A stretch of 64,000 bases of DNA from Alteromonas portus (GCF_005117025.1 NZ_SWCO01000005.1:62001-126000); one strand, 5' to 3'; positions 8,912 through 18,698 are shown, counted from the first letter of the stretch. The notes: generated by a model not told the origin, from the sequence alone. Program-made: numbers and translations.

Positions 8912-9784
8912 ATGGCGACCACACAATCTCGTACTTTAGCCAAAATCATGCTTTTTCCTTCGGTCTCTTTGCTTTTAGCATGGATGATCGTGCCTTTATG
9001 CATGACCCTTTATTTCTCGGTATTAGACTATAACTTGCTTATGCCGGGCGATAACGAATTCATCGGCTTTCTCAACTACGAGTTCTTTTTAACTGACCCC
9101 GCATTCATCGAGTCATTTTTTAACACCTTGCTGCTAGTAGGCGGTGTATTGTTTATCACTATTTGTGGCGGAATTGGCTTAGCGGTTTTATTAGACCAGG
9201 CAATATGGGGGCGAAACTACGTACGCATTATGGTACTTGCGCCATTTTTCGTTATGCCTACGGTATCGGCGCTGGTATGGAAAAACATGTTTATGAACCC
9301 AGTGAATGGTCTGTTTGCCCATTTTGCTGAGTTTATTGGCGTAACACCTATCGACTTTTTTGCTGAACTGCCTTTACTGTCAATCATCATTATTGTGTCG
9401 TGGCAGTGGCTACCGTTTGCAGCACTGATTTTGCTCACAGCTATTCAATCGCTTGACCGTGAGCAGCTAGAAGCGGCAGATCTTGATGGTGCAGGTCCAT
9501 GGAGCAAGTTCGTATATATTGTGTTGCCTCACCTTTCTCGTGCGGTGACGGCAGTAATTCTAATTGAAACGATTTTCTTACTATCGATTTTCGCTGAAAT
9601 TCTTGTGACGACTAGTGGTGGCCCTGGATATTCTTCGACCAACATTACTTACCTTATTTATACCCAATCGCTTTTGCAGTTCGATGTAGGCGGTGGTTCG
9701 GCAGGCGGTATTGTGGCAGTGGTTATTGCCAACATAGTCGCTATTTTCCTAATGCGCCTTATTGGCAAGAACTTAGAGGGATAA
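8912..9784 (+). CDS. Polyol ABC transporter, permease (MalF/SmoF-like)
   Basis: A 290-residue inner-membrane protein with about six membrane segments. The cytoplasmic EAA loop, which contacts the ATPase, reads LEAADLDGAGPW in the C-terminal half. It is the first of two paired carbohydrate ABC permeases; the second follows after 3 bases. The ATG at 8912 has an AAGAGGG ribosome site. It should form the membrane channel of the importer with the following gene. Confidence 0.9.
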   Translation: MATTQSRTLAKIMLFPSVSLLLAWMIVPLCMTLYFSVLDYNLLMPGDNEFIGFLNYEFFLTDPAFIESFFNTLLLVGGVLFITICGGIGLAVLLDQAIWGRNYVRIMVLAPFFVMPTVSALVWKNMFMNPVNGLFAHFAEFIGVTPIDFFAELPLLSIIIIVSWQWLPFAALILLTAIQSLDREQLEAADLDGAGPWSKFVYIVLPHLSRAVTAVILIETIFLLSIFAEILVTTSGGPGYSSTNITYLIYTQSLLQFDVGGGSAGGIVAVVIANIVAIFLMRLIGKNLEG

Positions 9785-9787
9785 GTA

Positions 9788-10618
9788 ATGGCGATTAAAG
9801 ATACGAATAAATCAAAACTTATCTACACCCTTGCGGCGTGGACAGTAAGCGGGATGATTTTCTTCCCCATTCTTTGGACGATTATTACAAGCTTCAAAAC
9901 AGAGTCAGAGGCCATTTCCGCTTCACCGAGTTTGTTTATGTTCGATTGGACTCTGGAGAACTATGCTGAAGTGCTTTCTCGGTCTCCTTATTTCGACCAT
10001 TTCATGAACTCAGTTGTGATTTCGCTTGGTGCTAGTCTTCTTGGGTTGCTTATTGCTATTCCAGCAGCTTGGTCGATGGCGTTTGTCCAAACTAAGCGCA
10101 CAAAGAACCTACTTATGTGGATGCTCTCTACCAAGATGCTTCCACCGGTAGGCGTGTTAATTCCTATTTACCTGCTATTTCGCGATTTTGGATTATTAGA
10201 TACGCGTATTGGTTTGGTCATTGTAATGACGCTTATCAACCTGCCTATTATGGTGTGGATGCTTTATACCTACTTTAGAGAGATCCCGAATGAAATCTTG
10301 GAAGCGGCACGAATGGATGGCGCAGGAATAAAGCAAGAGATCTTCCAGGTGCTGCTGCCGATAGCGCTGCCAGGAATTGCTTCAACATTACTACTAAACG
10401 TTATTTTGGCGTGGAATGAGGCATTTTGGACCCTCATTCTTACTGCAGCTAACGCAGCGCCTTTAACAGCATTTATTGCCAGTTACTCAAGCCCAGAGGG
10501 CCTATTTTACGCAAAATTATCAGCCGCCTCAGTCATGGCCGTGGTGCCAATTCTTATCCTAGGTTGGTTTAGTCAGAAACAGTTAGTGCGCGGCTTAAGC
10601 TTCGGCGCAGTTAAGTAG
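9788..10618 (+). CDS. Polyol ABC transporter, permease (MalG/SmoG-like)
   Basis: A 276-residue inner-membrane protein with about six membrane segments and the EAA-loop motif ILEAARMDGAG typical of MalG-type carbohydrate permeases. It starts 3 bases after the previous permease stop, so the two are translationally close. It pairs with that permease to form the channel. Confidence 0.9.
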   Translation: MAIKDTNKSKLIYTLAAWTVSGMIFFPILWTIITSFKTESEAISASPSLFMFDWTLENYAEVLSRSPYFDHFMNSVVISLGASLLGLLIAIPAAWSMAFVQTKRTKNLLMWMLSTKMLPPVGVLIPIYLLFRDFGLLDTRIGLVIVMTLINLPIMVWMLYTYFREIPNEILEAARMDGAGIKQEIFQVLLPIALPGIASTLLLNVILAWNEAFWTLILTAANAAPLTAFIASYSSPEGLFYAKLSAASVMAVVPILILGWFSQKQLVRGLSFGAVK

Positions 10619-10630
10619 GAGAACTTCAAA

Positions 10631-11671
10631 ATGGGAAGTATTACCTTAAAGCAAGTTACAAAGAGCTTCGGCGACGTTAACGTGATTAAGCCGCTGGATT
10701 TAGAAATTCGAGATGGTGAATTCATTGTGTTTGTTGGGCCGTCGGGTTGTGGTAAGTCAACGTTACTACGCATGATTGCCGGCCTTGAAGACACAACAAG
10801 CGGTACTATTGAAATTGATAACCAGGACGCGACAGACATGCCGCCAGCACAGCGGGGTTTGGCTATGGTGTTTCAGTCTTATGCCCTTTACCCTCATATG
10901 TCGGTAAGAAACAACATTGCGTTTCCGCTAAAACAAGCGAAAGTAGAGCCTGCAATCATTGAGCAGAAAATTGAAAAAGCGGCGAAAATGCTTAACCTTA
11001 CCGACTATCTTGACCGTAAACCGGGTCAACTTTCGGGCGGTCAGCGCCAGCGTGTTGCTATCGGACGTGCTATAGTACGCCAGCCTTCAGCATTTTTGTT
11101 TGATGAGCCACTGTCGAACCTAGATGCATCACTTCGCGTAAACATGCGCCTTGAAATATCTGAGCTACATAAGAGCTTAGATACCACCATGATTTATGTT
11201 ACTCACGACCAAGTTGAAGCCATGACGATGGCAGACCGTATTGCAGTATTCAACGGTGGCATTATTGAACAAGTAGGCACGCCTTTGGAGCTTTACCAAA
11301 AGCCAGTAAATCAATTTGTAGCAGGCTTTATCGGTTCGCCAAAAATGAACTTTATTAGTGTAGATACCAAAGCAGGTGACCCGACGTGCAGCTTAGGTGT
11401 GCGCCCAGAGCACTTTAGAATTACCGAAGAAAAAGGGCTGTGGACTGGCAGAGTTGGCGTGATTGAGCACTTAGGGTCTGAAACCTTTTTGCATGTTCAT
11501 GTTGATGGTGTCGGTACATTAACAGTGAAAGCCGATGGTGATTGTAAAGTGGCCTACGGCGACATAATTAACTTAACGGCAGCGCAAGAGAAAATCATGC
11601 ACTTCGACAAAGATGGCGTAACCATCCCTGAGCTATCTTGGGGTGAAGCGCGCTCGTCTTCGGCGGCTTAA
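10631..11671 (+). CDS. Polyol ABC transporter, ATP-binding protein (MalK/SmoK-like)
   Basis: A 346-residue carbohydrate-importer ATPase. Walker A is GPSGCGKST at residues 36-44, the ABC signature LSGGQ at 134-138, and the Walker B end DEP at 158-160, followed by a switch His (THDQVEAMT). The C-terminal third is the regulatory OB-type domain of MalK-like proteins. The ATG is 12 bases after the permease stop behind GGAGAA. It energises the importer formed by the three preceding genes. Confidence 0.93.
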   Translation: MGSITLKQVTKSFGDVNVIKPLDLEIRDGEFIVFVGPSGCGKSTLLRMIAGLEDTTSGTIEIDNQDATDMPPAQRGLAMVFQSYALYPHMSVRNNIAFPLKQAKVEPAIIEQKIEKAAKMLNLTDYLDRKPGQLSGGQRQRVAIGRAIVRQPSAFLFDEPLSNLDASLRVNMRLEISELHKSLDTTMIYVTHDQVEAMTMADRIAVFNGGIIEQVGTPLELYQKPVNQFVAGFIGSPKMNFISVDTKAGDPTCSLGVRPEHFRITEEKGLWTGRVGVIEHLGSETFLHVHVDGVGTLTVKADGDCKVAYGDIINLTAAQEKIMHFDKDGVTIPELSWGEARSSSAA

Positions 11672-11685
11672 CGAGATAATGGAGA

Positions 11686-11786
11686 GTTGAACGCAAGGGC
11701 TTTGTGGGTACAACACAAGTCTACTATTTGATGGTGAACAACCACTAATCGTGTACTTGGTTATACAAAAGCCCTTTATGTTCAAC
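11686..11786. repeat. Long imperfect hairpin between the ATPase and HAD genes
   Basis: The left arm GTTGAACGCAAGGGCTTTGT (11686-11705) is nearly complementary to the right arm (11765-11786). Seven plus nine bases pair exactly around a small bulge, and part of the loop can pair too (ACAAGT with ACTTGG). The predicted RNA would be a stem of about 100 nt. It lies in the 226-base gap before the HAD gene. It could be a processing signal, a partial terminator or a small mobile repeat; no T-run follows. Confidence 0.45.
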
Positions 11787-11897
11787 GCCAGGGAAAGACA
11801 AAAATGGCACGCTTTAAACCGAGATTTAGTCAGTAACCGTAGCAAGGTATGGAAGGCATATCTGATAAACAACGGGTAAAATAAGCAAGGAATTATT

Positions 11898-12593
11898 ATG
11901 GAGCAGAAAAAGCCAACAGCAACAAACGCCGATATAGAGTTGGTTATTTTCGACTGTGATGGCGTACTTATTGACAGTGAAATTTTGTGTAAACGCGTGC
12001 TTATTTCTATGCTTTACGACCTTGGAGTTGAAATAGATGGCGATTACTTTGATACGTACTTTTTAGGTAAAAGTTATGAGTCTGCAAAAGCGCAAATAGC
12101 TGAGGATTTTAACACCCGTTTACCCGAGGCGTTTAGGGACGACTATCTAACTGCACTATTGGCTGTGTTTGCCGAAGAGCTTGTCCCCACACCTGGCCTA
12201 GAGGCTATTTTACAGCGCCTTTTAGTTAAAAAGTGTATTGCGACCAGTAGCCACCCAGAACGAGTCACGTTTTCGTTAAGAACAACAGCGCTAGATAAGG
12301 TTTTTAACGGGTATGTAACCACTAGCGCAGAGGTAACTAGGGGTAAACCTGCACCCGATATTTTTCTTCTTGCCGCTGAGAAGATGGGTGTTTCACCCGA
12401 AAAATGTTTAGTGATAGAGGATTCCGACGCTGGTATTGAGGGCGCGTTGAGCGCGGGTATGTCGGTAGTGAAATACACAGGGGCCAGCCATCTAGAAACA
12501 GGCCAGCCTGTTATTTTTGAGGGCGTTCCGGTTATTGATCACTGGCATGATTTACCCAAACGTTATCCAAAATTATTTAACGTTATTACATAG
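11898..12593 (+). CDS. HAD-superfamily phosphatase/phosphomutase (subfamily IA)
   Basis: A 231-residue haloacid-dehalogenase-fold hydrolase. Motif I is DCDGV with nucleophile Asp19 and general acid Asp21, motif II is ATSS, motif III the Lys of RGKPAPD, and motif IV VIEDSDAGIEG. This pattern is that of beta-phosphoglucomutase-like and sugar-phosphate phosphatase enzymes. It follows the polyol importer after a structured gap, and similar HAD genes accompany polyol ABC operons, so a sugar- or polyol-phosphate substrate is likely. No polyol dehydrogenase or fructokinase is present in the window. Confidence 0.85.
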   Translation: MEQKKPTATNADIELVIFDCDGVLIDSEILCKRVLISMLYDLGVEIDGDYFDTYFLGKSYESAKAQIAEDFNTRLPEAFRDDYLTALLAVFAEELVPTPGLEAILQRLLVKKCIATSSHPERVTFSLRTTALDKVFNGYVTTSAEVTRGKPAPDIFLLAAEKMGVSPEKCLVIEDSDAGIEGALSAGMSVVKYTGASHLETGQPVIFEGVPVIDHWHDLPKRYPKLFNVIT

Positions 12594-12637
12594 CCTTTGG
12601 AAGTAACGGGTTTTGGTCAATTCACCACTTTTGAAGC

Positions 12638-15600
12638 TTACTTCCACTCTTCTTTCGTTTCCCATTGCCTCAGCCAATTTGGCAAGACGTTAGCGTGCAT
12701 AGGGCGGGCTATGCCAAATCCTTGTGCGAGTTCACAATTCAATGCAAGCAGTGACGTTCCATGGGCAATACTTTCTACGCCTTCAGCTATCACACTGCGG
12801 TTGAAAGAGTTGGCCAGCGCAATCACGCCGGTAACAATAGTTTTATCTTCTAAGTTTACCAGCATATCGCGAACGAAAGATTGGTCTATTTTGATCACGT
12901 CAGCGGGCAAGCGTCTAAGATAAGTTAAAGACGAGTAGCCTGTTCCAAAGTCGTCAATTGCAAAAGAAACACCTAGCTTTACGCAGTCTTCCATGATCTC
13001 AGACACTTTTCTAATATTCGATAATTTACTGGTTTCGAGGACTTCAAGTTGTAGTGCTCTAGGCGGTGTTTCAGGTACTTTAGAAAGCAAATGCGCTAAA
13101 CGAGTTGGAAAGTTTCTTTGTTGTATCTCTAGGGCAGAAATGTTCACACTAATTTTTATATCTATGCCCGACTGTTTCCATTGATTGTACTGCTTAAGTG
13201 ATTCTTCAATAACCCACTCGCCAACTTCAATGCTAAGTTGATGATTTTCGATAAAGGGTAGAAAATCGGCTGGGGGCAGTAGCCCTCGTTTTGGATGTTG
13301 CCAGCGTATCAGCGCCTCTGCACCGACAATTGCCCCAGTACGCATATTCACCTTAGGTTGATAGTAAAGTTCGAACTCATTTTTCTTAAGACCACTAGCT
13401 ATACTCTTTATGATTTCATGACGTGTTCTAATGGCGTCTTCTGATTCAATATCAAAAAGGTGATAGCAATTTTTTCCTTTTTGCTTCGCTAAATACATGG
13501 CTTGGTCTGCATGTCGAATGAGTTGTTCAGCGTCGGTTTCATTTTCAGGATAAACTGTCACCCCAATGCTTGCTGAGACTCTCAGCTCATTTTCACCGTA
13601 CTTGACTGGGTCCGAGGCCGCTTTCAGCATATTTTTAACGATAGGAACAAAGTCTTGAGCTTGTTGTAGATTGGTAAGAACCGCGACAAACTCGTCTCCA
13701 CCAAAACGCGAAATGGTATCGTCTTCATTAAGTATGCCTTTAAAGCGACGAGCGAGCGCTATGAGTAATTCGTCACCAACGCTGTGCCCAAATGTATCGT
13801 TCACTTCTTTAAAGCCATCTAAATCAAGCAATACCACTGCCGCATAGTTTTCTTTAATTTTGCTTTGCTTAAGAGCTTCATCCAAGCGTTCGGCGAGCAA
13901 AGAACGATTGGGAAGGTTCGTTAAAACATCATAATGGGCCATTTGCTCAAGGCGATGTTGTTGTTCTTTTGTCTCTGAAATATCACTGAAAATCGCGATG
14001 TAATTTTTAATTGTGCCTTCGTCATCTTTCACAGCACTTACCGTTAAAAGCTGTGCGTATATTTCGTTATTCTTTCTTCTATTCCAAATTTCTCCTGCCC
14101 AATATCCCTCCTTGAGGATTGAACTCCAGAGGTTCTTGTAAAAGCCAGGAGACTGTTTTCCAGATTTGAACATGTTAGGTTTATTACCTAGTACATCGTC
14201 TCGGGAGTAGCCGGTTATGTCTTCGAAGGTCTTGTTTACATCAATGATGTTCGCTTCACTATCAGTAATAAAAATGCCTTCTCTTGCGTGCGAGAATACG
14301 CTGGCCGATAATTTTAACTGGTCTTCTAAGCGTTTGTTTTTAGTAATGTCTTGAACTAATGAAACTACGCTAATTACTTTGCCAGAGAAGTCCAAGATTG
14401 GTGTGCTGTACCATTCGCAAGTGATTGTTTCGAGCAATCGAGTGATATTATTGTTTACCTTGCGGACGGTTTTTTTACCTTCTACCAGTAATTCGAATAC
14501 GCCATCAATCTCGTGGCGTAGATCAGTGGGAACAACCAGCTCAGAGGCATGCTTGCCTATCGCTTCATCCTTGTTGTAACCAAAGATTAGCTCAGCCGAC
14601 TTATTCCAATCTGTGCAGATAAAGTCTGTATTCCAGGTAACGCAGCCCAAAGGCGTGTTTTCAATATGGCTCGCTAAAATGTCTCGGCTTTCTTGCAAAG
14701 AATTTTGACTACTAATAAGTTGTTTTTCGGCTTCTAAGCGCGTTTTAGCCATCTGTGCAAAATGTTGCTGTAGCTTCTTGAGTTCAATACTGCCATTAGT
14801 CGATGTCTCATCCATCTCTTTGCCTTCGGCCAGCGCGGTAGTCGACTTCAAAAGGTCTTTTATGGGGATTAAAACGTTTTTCCTAATTAGCCATACTGAA
14901 ACACCGACGAAAAACAAAACGATCAACGCCAAAATAAGTGTGGTTGTCATCAACCTGGTATCAATTGCTTTGAACGTTTGTTTAAGCGGAATACCAATAG
15001 TGATGTTGATATGTTGTCCATCATCAAATAGCGGGTGTGTGACGTAAACGCGTTGATAAGGGTCTTCGCTAAGAAGAGCATTATTATCTAATGTTCCGTT
15101 TGTATATGCGCTCTTATTTCCCTTTATATCTAATGGAGTGCCTATCAGTTCTTGCCTAGCGGGGAATGCTGCTACAATTTTGTTTTCACTATCAGTTATA
15201 AATGCAACGGTATCATCGGGCAGGTAAGACTCAGAGAGTATTTCGCTCCACCAGTCGAGCGATATAACAGCTACAACCAAACCGACTAAATTGCCTTGTT
15301 CTGCATTTATAACGGGGTAGGCAAAATTAATACTAGTTAAATTCGTCGCCCGGTCTATTTGAAAATCACTGATTGAAAATTTACGGGTGGCGATGGCTTG
15401 TTGTATATAAGGGCGGTCGTAAACGTTTACCGAACGTTTCAATTCTCGGGCATTACATAACAATTGACCATCTGCGCTTGGCACACCGAGATTGACATAA
15501 TTACTGTTTACTTTAAGCACATTCGACAGGAACCGACTGCACCGTTGTAAGCTAGGCTGCTGCACCGCATCGAACTGCGCCAAATTCTTTAGAAAATGTC

Positions 15601-15793
15601 GCGTTTCCTCAATAAGTTTGGCTTGTATATTCGAGTGTGTTTTGGTCGTATTTACTGCTTGGCTAACAGCAGTCTTTATTGCTTCATCCCTTTCCATGTA
15701 TGCGTTGTAAAAAATGCCAATGAAGCCGGGTATGGCAATCATCAAAATCAGAATAATGACTCTTGCCTGTAGTGTCTGAAAAAGTTGTGACAT
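12638..15793 (-). CDS. Membrane sensor with Cache, HAMP, two PAS, GGDEF and EAL domains
   Basis: A 1051-residue cyclic-di-GMP enzyme. A membrane segment at about residues 12-30 is followed by a periplasmic Cache-type sensor to about 285, a second membrane segment, a HAMP-like stretch, two PAS domains (about 375-610), a GGDEF domain with GGDEF at 698-702 and an EAL domain with EAL at 826-828. Both signature motifs are intact, so it could make or degrade c-di-GMP; which activity dominates cannot be read. It probably switches between surface attachment and swimming in response to an external signal. It sits alone between the polyol and alginate loci and converges with the HAD gene. Confidence 0.93.
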   Translation of the reverse strand: MSQLFQTLQARVIILILMIAIPGFIGIFYNAYMERDEAIKTAVSQAVNTTKTHSNIQAKLIEETRHFLKNLAQFDAVQQPSLQRCSRFLSNVLKVNSNYVNLGVPSADGQLLCNARELKRSVNVYDRPYIQQAIATRKFSISDFQIDRATNLTSINFAYPVINAEQGNLVGLVVAVISLDWWSEILSESYLPDDTVAFITDSENKIVAAFPARQELIGTPLDIKGNKSAYTNGTLDNNALLSEDPYQRVYVTHPLFDDGQHINITIGIPLKQTFKAIDTRLMTTTLILALIVLFFVGVSVWLIRKNVLIPIKDLLKSTTALAEGKEMDETSTNGSIELKKLQQHFAQMAKTRLEAEKQLISSQNSLQESRDILASHIENTPLGCVTWNTDFICTDWNKSAELIFGYNKDEAIGKHASELVVPTDLRHEIDGVFELLVEGKKTVRKVNNNITRLLETITCEWYSTPILDFSGKVISVVSLVQDITKNKRLEDQLKLSASVFSHAREGIFITDSEANIIDVNKTFEDITGYSRDDVLGNKPNMFKSGKQSPGFYKNLWSSILKEGYWAGEIWNRRKNNEIYAQLLTVSAVKDDEGTIKNYIAIFSDISETKEQQHRLEQMAHYDVLTNLPNRSLLAERLDEALKQSKIKENYAAVVLLDLDGFKEVNDTFGHSVGDELLIALARRFKGILNEDDTISRFGGDEFVAVLTNLQQAQDFVPIVKNMLKAASDPVKYGENELRVSASIGVTVYPENETDAEQLIRHADQAMYLAKQKGKNCYHLFDIESEDAIRTRHEIIKSIASGLKKNEFELYYQPKVNMRTGAIVGAEALIRWQHPKRGLLPPADFLPFIENHQLSIEVGEWVIEESLKQYNQWKQSGIDIKISVNISALEIQQRNFPTRLAHLLSKVPETPPRALQLEVLETSKLSNIRKVSEIMEDCVKLGVSFAIDDFGTGYSSLTYLRRLPADVIKIDQSFVRDMLVNLEDKTIVTGVIALANSFNRSVIAEGVESIAHGTSLLALNCELAQGFGIARPMHANVLPNWLRQWETKEEWK

Positions 15794-16163
15794 GTAATTT
15801 GTTCAAATCCATTTAAGCGTAATTAGACTGGAGAACATCGGTGACTTTTGATATTCACAACTTTCCAATAGAAATTTTATGTGCAATCAATTATTAGCAG
15901 CTAAAGCCAGTATAGTAAAAATTTTATGGAACGGTTGTTAAGATAATATGATTAGTTCGGCTTGAAGGAATGCAACGAGTAGTAGTAATAGCTTTTCCCA
16001 AAAAGCTATCAGCTATGCCTTTTTAGCGAGTGCTGTTTACAAGGGAAATAGGGTTAAAATCAGTTACACAAAAATGTACGAGTAAAAAAACAATATTTAA
16101 AACGAACAAAGCCTCTTGCGAGGCTTTGTTTCAGGTTTCGTTGATAGTAGTGTGTAGCGGCAT
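15794..16163. other. Intergenic region upstream of the GGDEF/EAL gene
   Basis: This 370-base region holds the promoter of the GGDEF/EAL gene (minus strand) and the terminator of the PL17 gene. A small stem (ATAGCTTTT at 15988-15996, AAAAGCTAT at 16001-16009) is visible but has no assigned role. No coding potential is seen. Confidence 0.6.
16105..16130 (-). terminator. Terminator of the PL17 lyase gene
   Basis: A perfect 11-bp stem (AACAAAGCCTC at 16105-16115, GAGGCTTTGTT at 16120-16130) has a 4-base loop. It lies 34 bases beyond the PL17 stop, read on the minus strand, with T-rich sequence further on. Confidence 0.75.
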
Positions 16164-18404
16164 CTACATATAGAAGAAGGGGCCTACCCAACGGTAGCTT
16201 TTGCCGTCAATCTCAACTTTGTGCTTTGCGCTGCTATCATTATCGCGATTAGCGATGATAAACAGTTGAGTGTCGCCTTTCACATCAGTAATACGTACAC
16301 CTGTGTAATCATCGTTATTAAAAACAACCTCAAGGTTTTTAATACTGCTTCTTGAGTTAATCGACGATTCACTCACTGGGCTGTATGAACCATGAGGTTC
16401 TACGACAGAAACAAACAAAGTGTCTTGAGTGTCATTTCGTCTAAGCGTAATAGCTGCGTCGCGGCGCAGGTTAAAGTCTGGATCGTTTGCGCCAATGCGA
16501 GTCAAATACACCTCGTCTTCAGCGTTGGTAACCATAGTCAGCGTATAATACTTGCCATGCTGAAGCCACTGGAACTTAGTGTTACCTTCACTCGCGTTAC
16601 CCTTGCCCTCTACGAATAAATGTTGATAGCCATTGTCTTCACCAAATGGTGATAACGTGGTGGGTGACTCGTGAGTAAAGTTCTTATCAATTATCTGTCC
16701 CATGTAATAGAAGGGCAGGTCGTATTGATTCTTCTTGTCAGTGTCAACTCGTAGTATGTCTAATACAAATGGCTTTTCAAAGTTTTCGTCTTTGATCACC
16801 GCCATGGTGCGGTGCATTAACGTGCCCGGGTAGGCATTTTCTTCTGTTGCGCTAACCACTTTTACGTTGTCATCTTCTGCGTTAAAAGTGAAAAGTTCTG
16901 AGTGATGCTGGCTGGCAACGTCGTACTCTCCATCAAAATGCTTTGTGCCATTTATTGATAAAGTATTATGTGCAATGGTTGTCTTAGCCCACGTGGTATT
17001 TTCTTTTAGATAGTTACCACCGCCTTTTTGACCGATATTTACAAACCGAGCTAGGCCATAATCTTGCAGAACTTCCTCGCCTTTTTCGTATAAGGAGAAC
17101 GATAATTTATCGTAATGACCGTGACTCAGACCCTGCGCGGCATATTTAAACACCAGGGTTAGGTCTTCATTGCCATAACGTAAAATGCCTACACCGCCTT
17201 GGTCACCGTTCGGGCCATCACTTAAATTTACGGAAGACTTTACAAAGGGAACCGCTTTGCCATCTCGAATATCAATAGCGGCTTCAAGTCCTGACTCTTG
17301 TAGTAGTACTTCACCTTGCTTTTCTACCACGCTTAACAAGCGGGGATCTTTCTCTCCGTAAAAGTACGCGAGATCCACAGCGGTAACTAAAGAGGCTTTC
17401 TTATAAGACATGCCTTTTTGTGCATCGTTAAGCGGGAAAAATTCACCATCGGCATCAGAAAGGTTAAGAAGTGCATTAATGCCTTTCAATAAAACATTAT
17501 CTTTATGCTGTAGTACCTTTAAGTCTGGGCGATTGTTTTCCATTGCCAGCGCAAGTATTAGAAAAGGGTACATTGCATAGCGCTGATAGTAAGGGCCTTC
17601 GGTATAGTAGCCATCAGGAGAAAAAGGCTCTTCTAAGTTAGCGAAAAAGCCCTTGCGCTGACCTTCTACTTTAATAGTACCGCCATCGTTGTCTTTACCG
17701 CCCACTTCTAAGCCATCGTCTTCAATACCGTAAAGGGCGCGTTGAATAAGCTCTTCATCGTTCATAACCAGACCAATCATGCCTACAGCAGCAATGCCCC
17801 AGGTACTGTGGTTATGTACGCGGTTAAAAAATTGTGGGTTTTCTAATGAAATAAAATCGGCAAACGGACGGAAGAGATTGTCCTCTAGTGTTTTGCGTTC
17901 ATCAGCAGACAAATAGTCGTAAATAGCATCATATGCTTGGCTCATGTAAACCAGCCAGTTGCTGTCGTTTAGGCATTGCCAAAATAATTTACCCCGCGAA
18001 TATGAGCGCTCTTGCGGGTGAAGGGGTAAGTCTTTGTACATGGCTTCATATTGAAACAACATGTCACGAATATATTTGGCGTACTTTTCATCTTCTAACA
18101 CTTGATAAAGAACGCCAGCTTTTTGCGCAATAAAGAAGTTTTGTTTATGGCGCTGGTGGGTATAACCACCTGAGAAATCCTTTGGAATAGGCGTATCGAT
18201 ACCCATTGCAATTTCGGCATCTACTTCTTGCTTAACGGTTGCCAAACTTTTATCAAACAGAGGAACTTCACCCAAGTTGTCTCTCATTCTTTCTACGCCA
18301 GGCTCGGTAAGAATAAGGTTAGGATGACCTTTTGCTTCGCTAGCAAAAGACGACAGGCTGATACCAACAGCTAGCATGGTAAGGCTAAATTTCTTGATGT
18401 TCAT
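16164..18404 (-). CDS. PL17 oligoalginate lyase (exo-acting, heparinase II/III-like fold)
   Basis: A 746-residue exported lyase with a Sec signal peptide (MNIKKFSLTMLAVGISLSSFA). An N-terminal alpha/alpha toroid is followed by a C-terminal beta-sandwich of heparinase II/III type. Its length and motifs match PL17 enzymes such as Alg17c of Saccharophagus degradans. The conserved Asn-His pair is at 198-199 (NHSTWG), the tyrosine-rich DGYYTEGPYYQRY segment at 264-276, and a His-rich beta-domain stretch is LSHGHYDKLSFSLYEKG. PL17 enzymes cut alginate oligomers one unit at a time to unsaturated monosaccharide, which becomes DEH. It lies at the far end of the minus arm of the alginate locus and has its own probable operator upstream. 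Confidence 0.93.
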   Translation of the reverse strand: MNIKKFSLTMLAVGISLSSFASEAKGHPNLILTEPGVERMRDNLGEVPLFDKSLATVKQEVDAEIAMGIDTPIPKDFSGGYTHQRHKQNFFIAQKAGVLYQVLEDEKYAKYIRDMLFQYEAMYKDLPLHPQERSYSRGKLFWQCLNDSNWLVYMSQAYDAIYDYLSADERKTLEDNLFRPFADFISLENPQFFNRVHNHSTWGIAAVGMIGLVMNDEELIQRALYGIEDDGLEVGGKDNDGGTIKVEGQRKGFFANLEEPFSPDGYYTEGPYYQRYAMYPFLILALAMENNRPDLKVLQHKDNVLLKGINALLNLSDADGEFFPLNDAQKGMSYKKASLVTAVDLAYFYGEKDPRLLSVVEKQGEVLLQESGLEAAIDIRDGKAVPFVKSSVNLSDGPNGDQGGVGILRYGNEDLTLVFKYAAQGLSHGHYDKLSFSLYEKGEEVLQDYGLARFVNIGQKGGGNYLKENTTWAKTTIAHNTLSINGTKHFDGEYDVASQHHSELFTFNAEDDNVKVVSATEENAYPGTLMHRTMAVIKDENFEKPFVLDILRVDTDKKNQYDLPFYYMGQIIDKNFTHESPTTLSPFGEDNGYQHLFVEGKGNASEGNTKFQWLQHGKYYTLTMVTNAEDEVYLTRIGANDPDFNLRRDAAITLRRNDTQDTLFVSVVEPHGSYSPVSESSINSRSSIKNLEVVFNNDDYTGVRITDVKGDTQLFIIANRDNDSSAKHKVEIDGKSYRWVGPFFYM

Positions 18405-18531
18405 TGTATTTATTTCCTTGTTATCAAATAGCCATTGATGAAAACAGGCAACAACGGTTGTAGGGTAAAAATGTTGTTATTTAAAAATGACAATTTGTAA
18501 TAAACACAATAACAGAAGTTAAAGAAGAATG

Positions 18532-18586
18532 GAGCAGACCAATTAAATATTTTGGTAAATTTTATTTTTTAATTGGTCAGACAGGT
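18532..18586. promoter_or_regulatory. Paired GntR-like half-site inverted repeat upstream of the PL17 gene
   Basis: GACCAATTAAA (18537-18547) and TTTAATTGGTC (18568-18578) are perfect 11-bp inverted arms, 128 bases upstream of the PL17 start. Each outer flank extends the resemblance to a FadR/GntR-type operator: read outward, the arms are AATTGGTCTGC and AATTGGTCAGAC. This differs from the CCGG palindrome elsewhere in the locus, so a different regulator, encoded outside the window, may control this gene. Confidence 0.5.
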
Positions 18587-18698
18587 TTGGAGCGGTCAGC
18601 TCGTTAGAATGGAGGCTCTTCTATCGACGCGAACAACTATGAAAAAGACTGTTGCGAAATAGAGCTTATGAAATAGTGCTAGTGCCAACGCTTATTCA

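Noticed and set aside
12597..12923. 108-residue open frame opposite the GGDEF/EAL gene end
   Set aside because: It is antisense to the EAL domain coding sequence and has no independent support.
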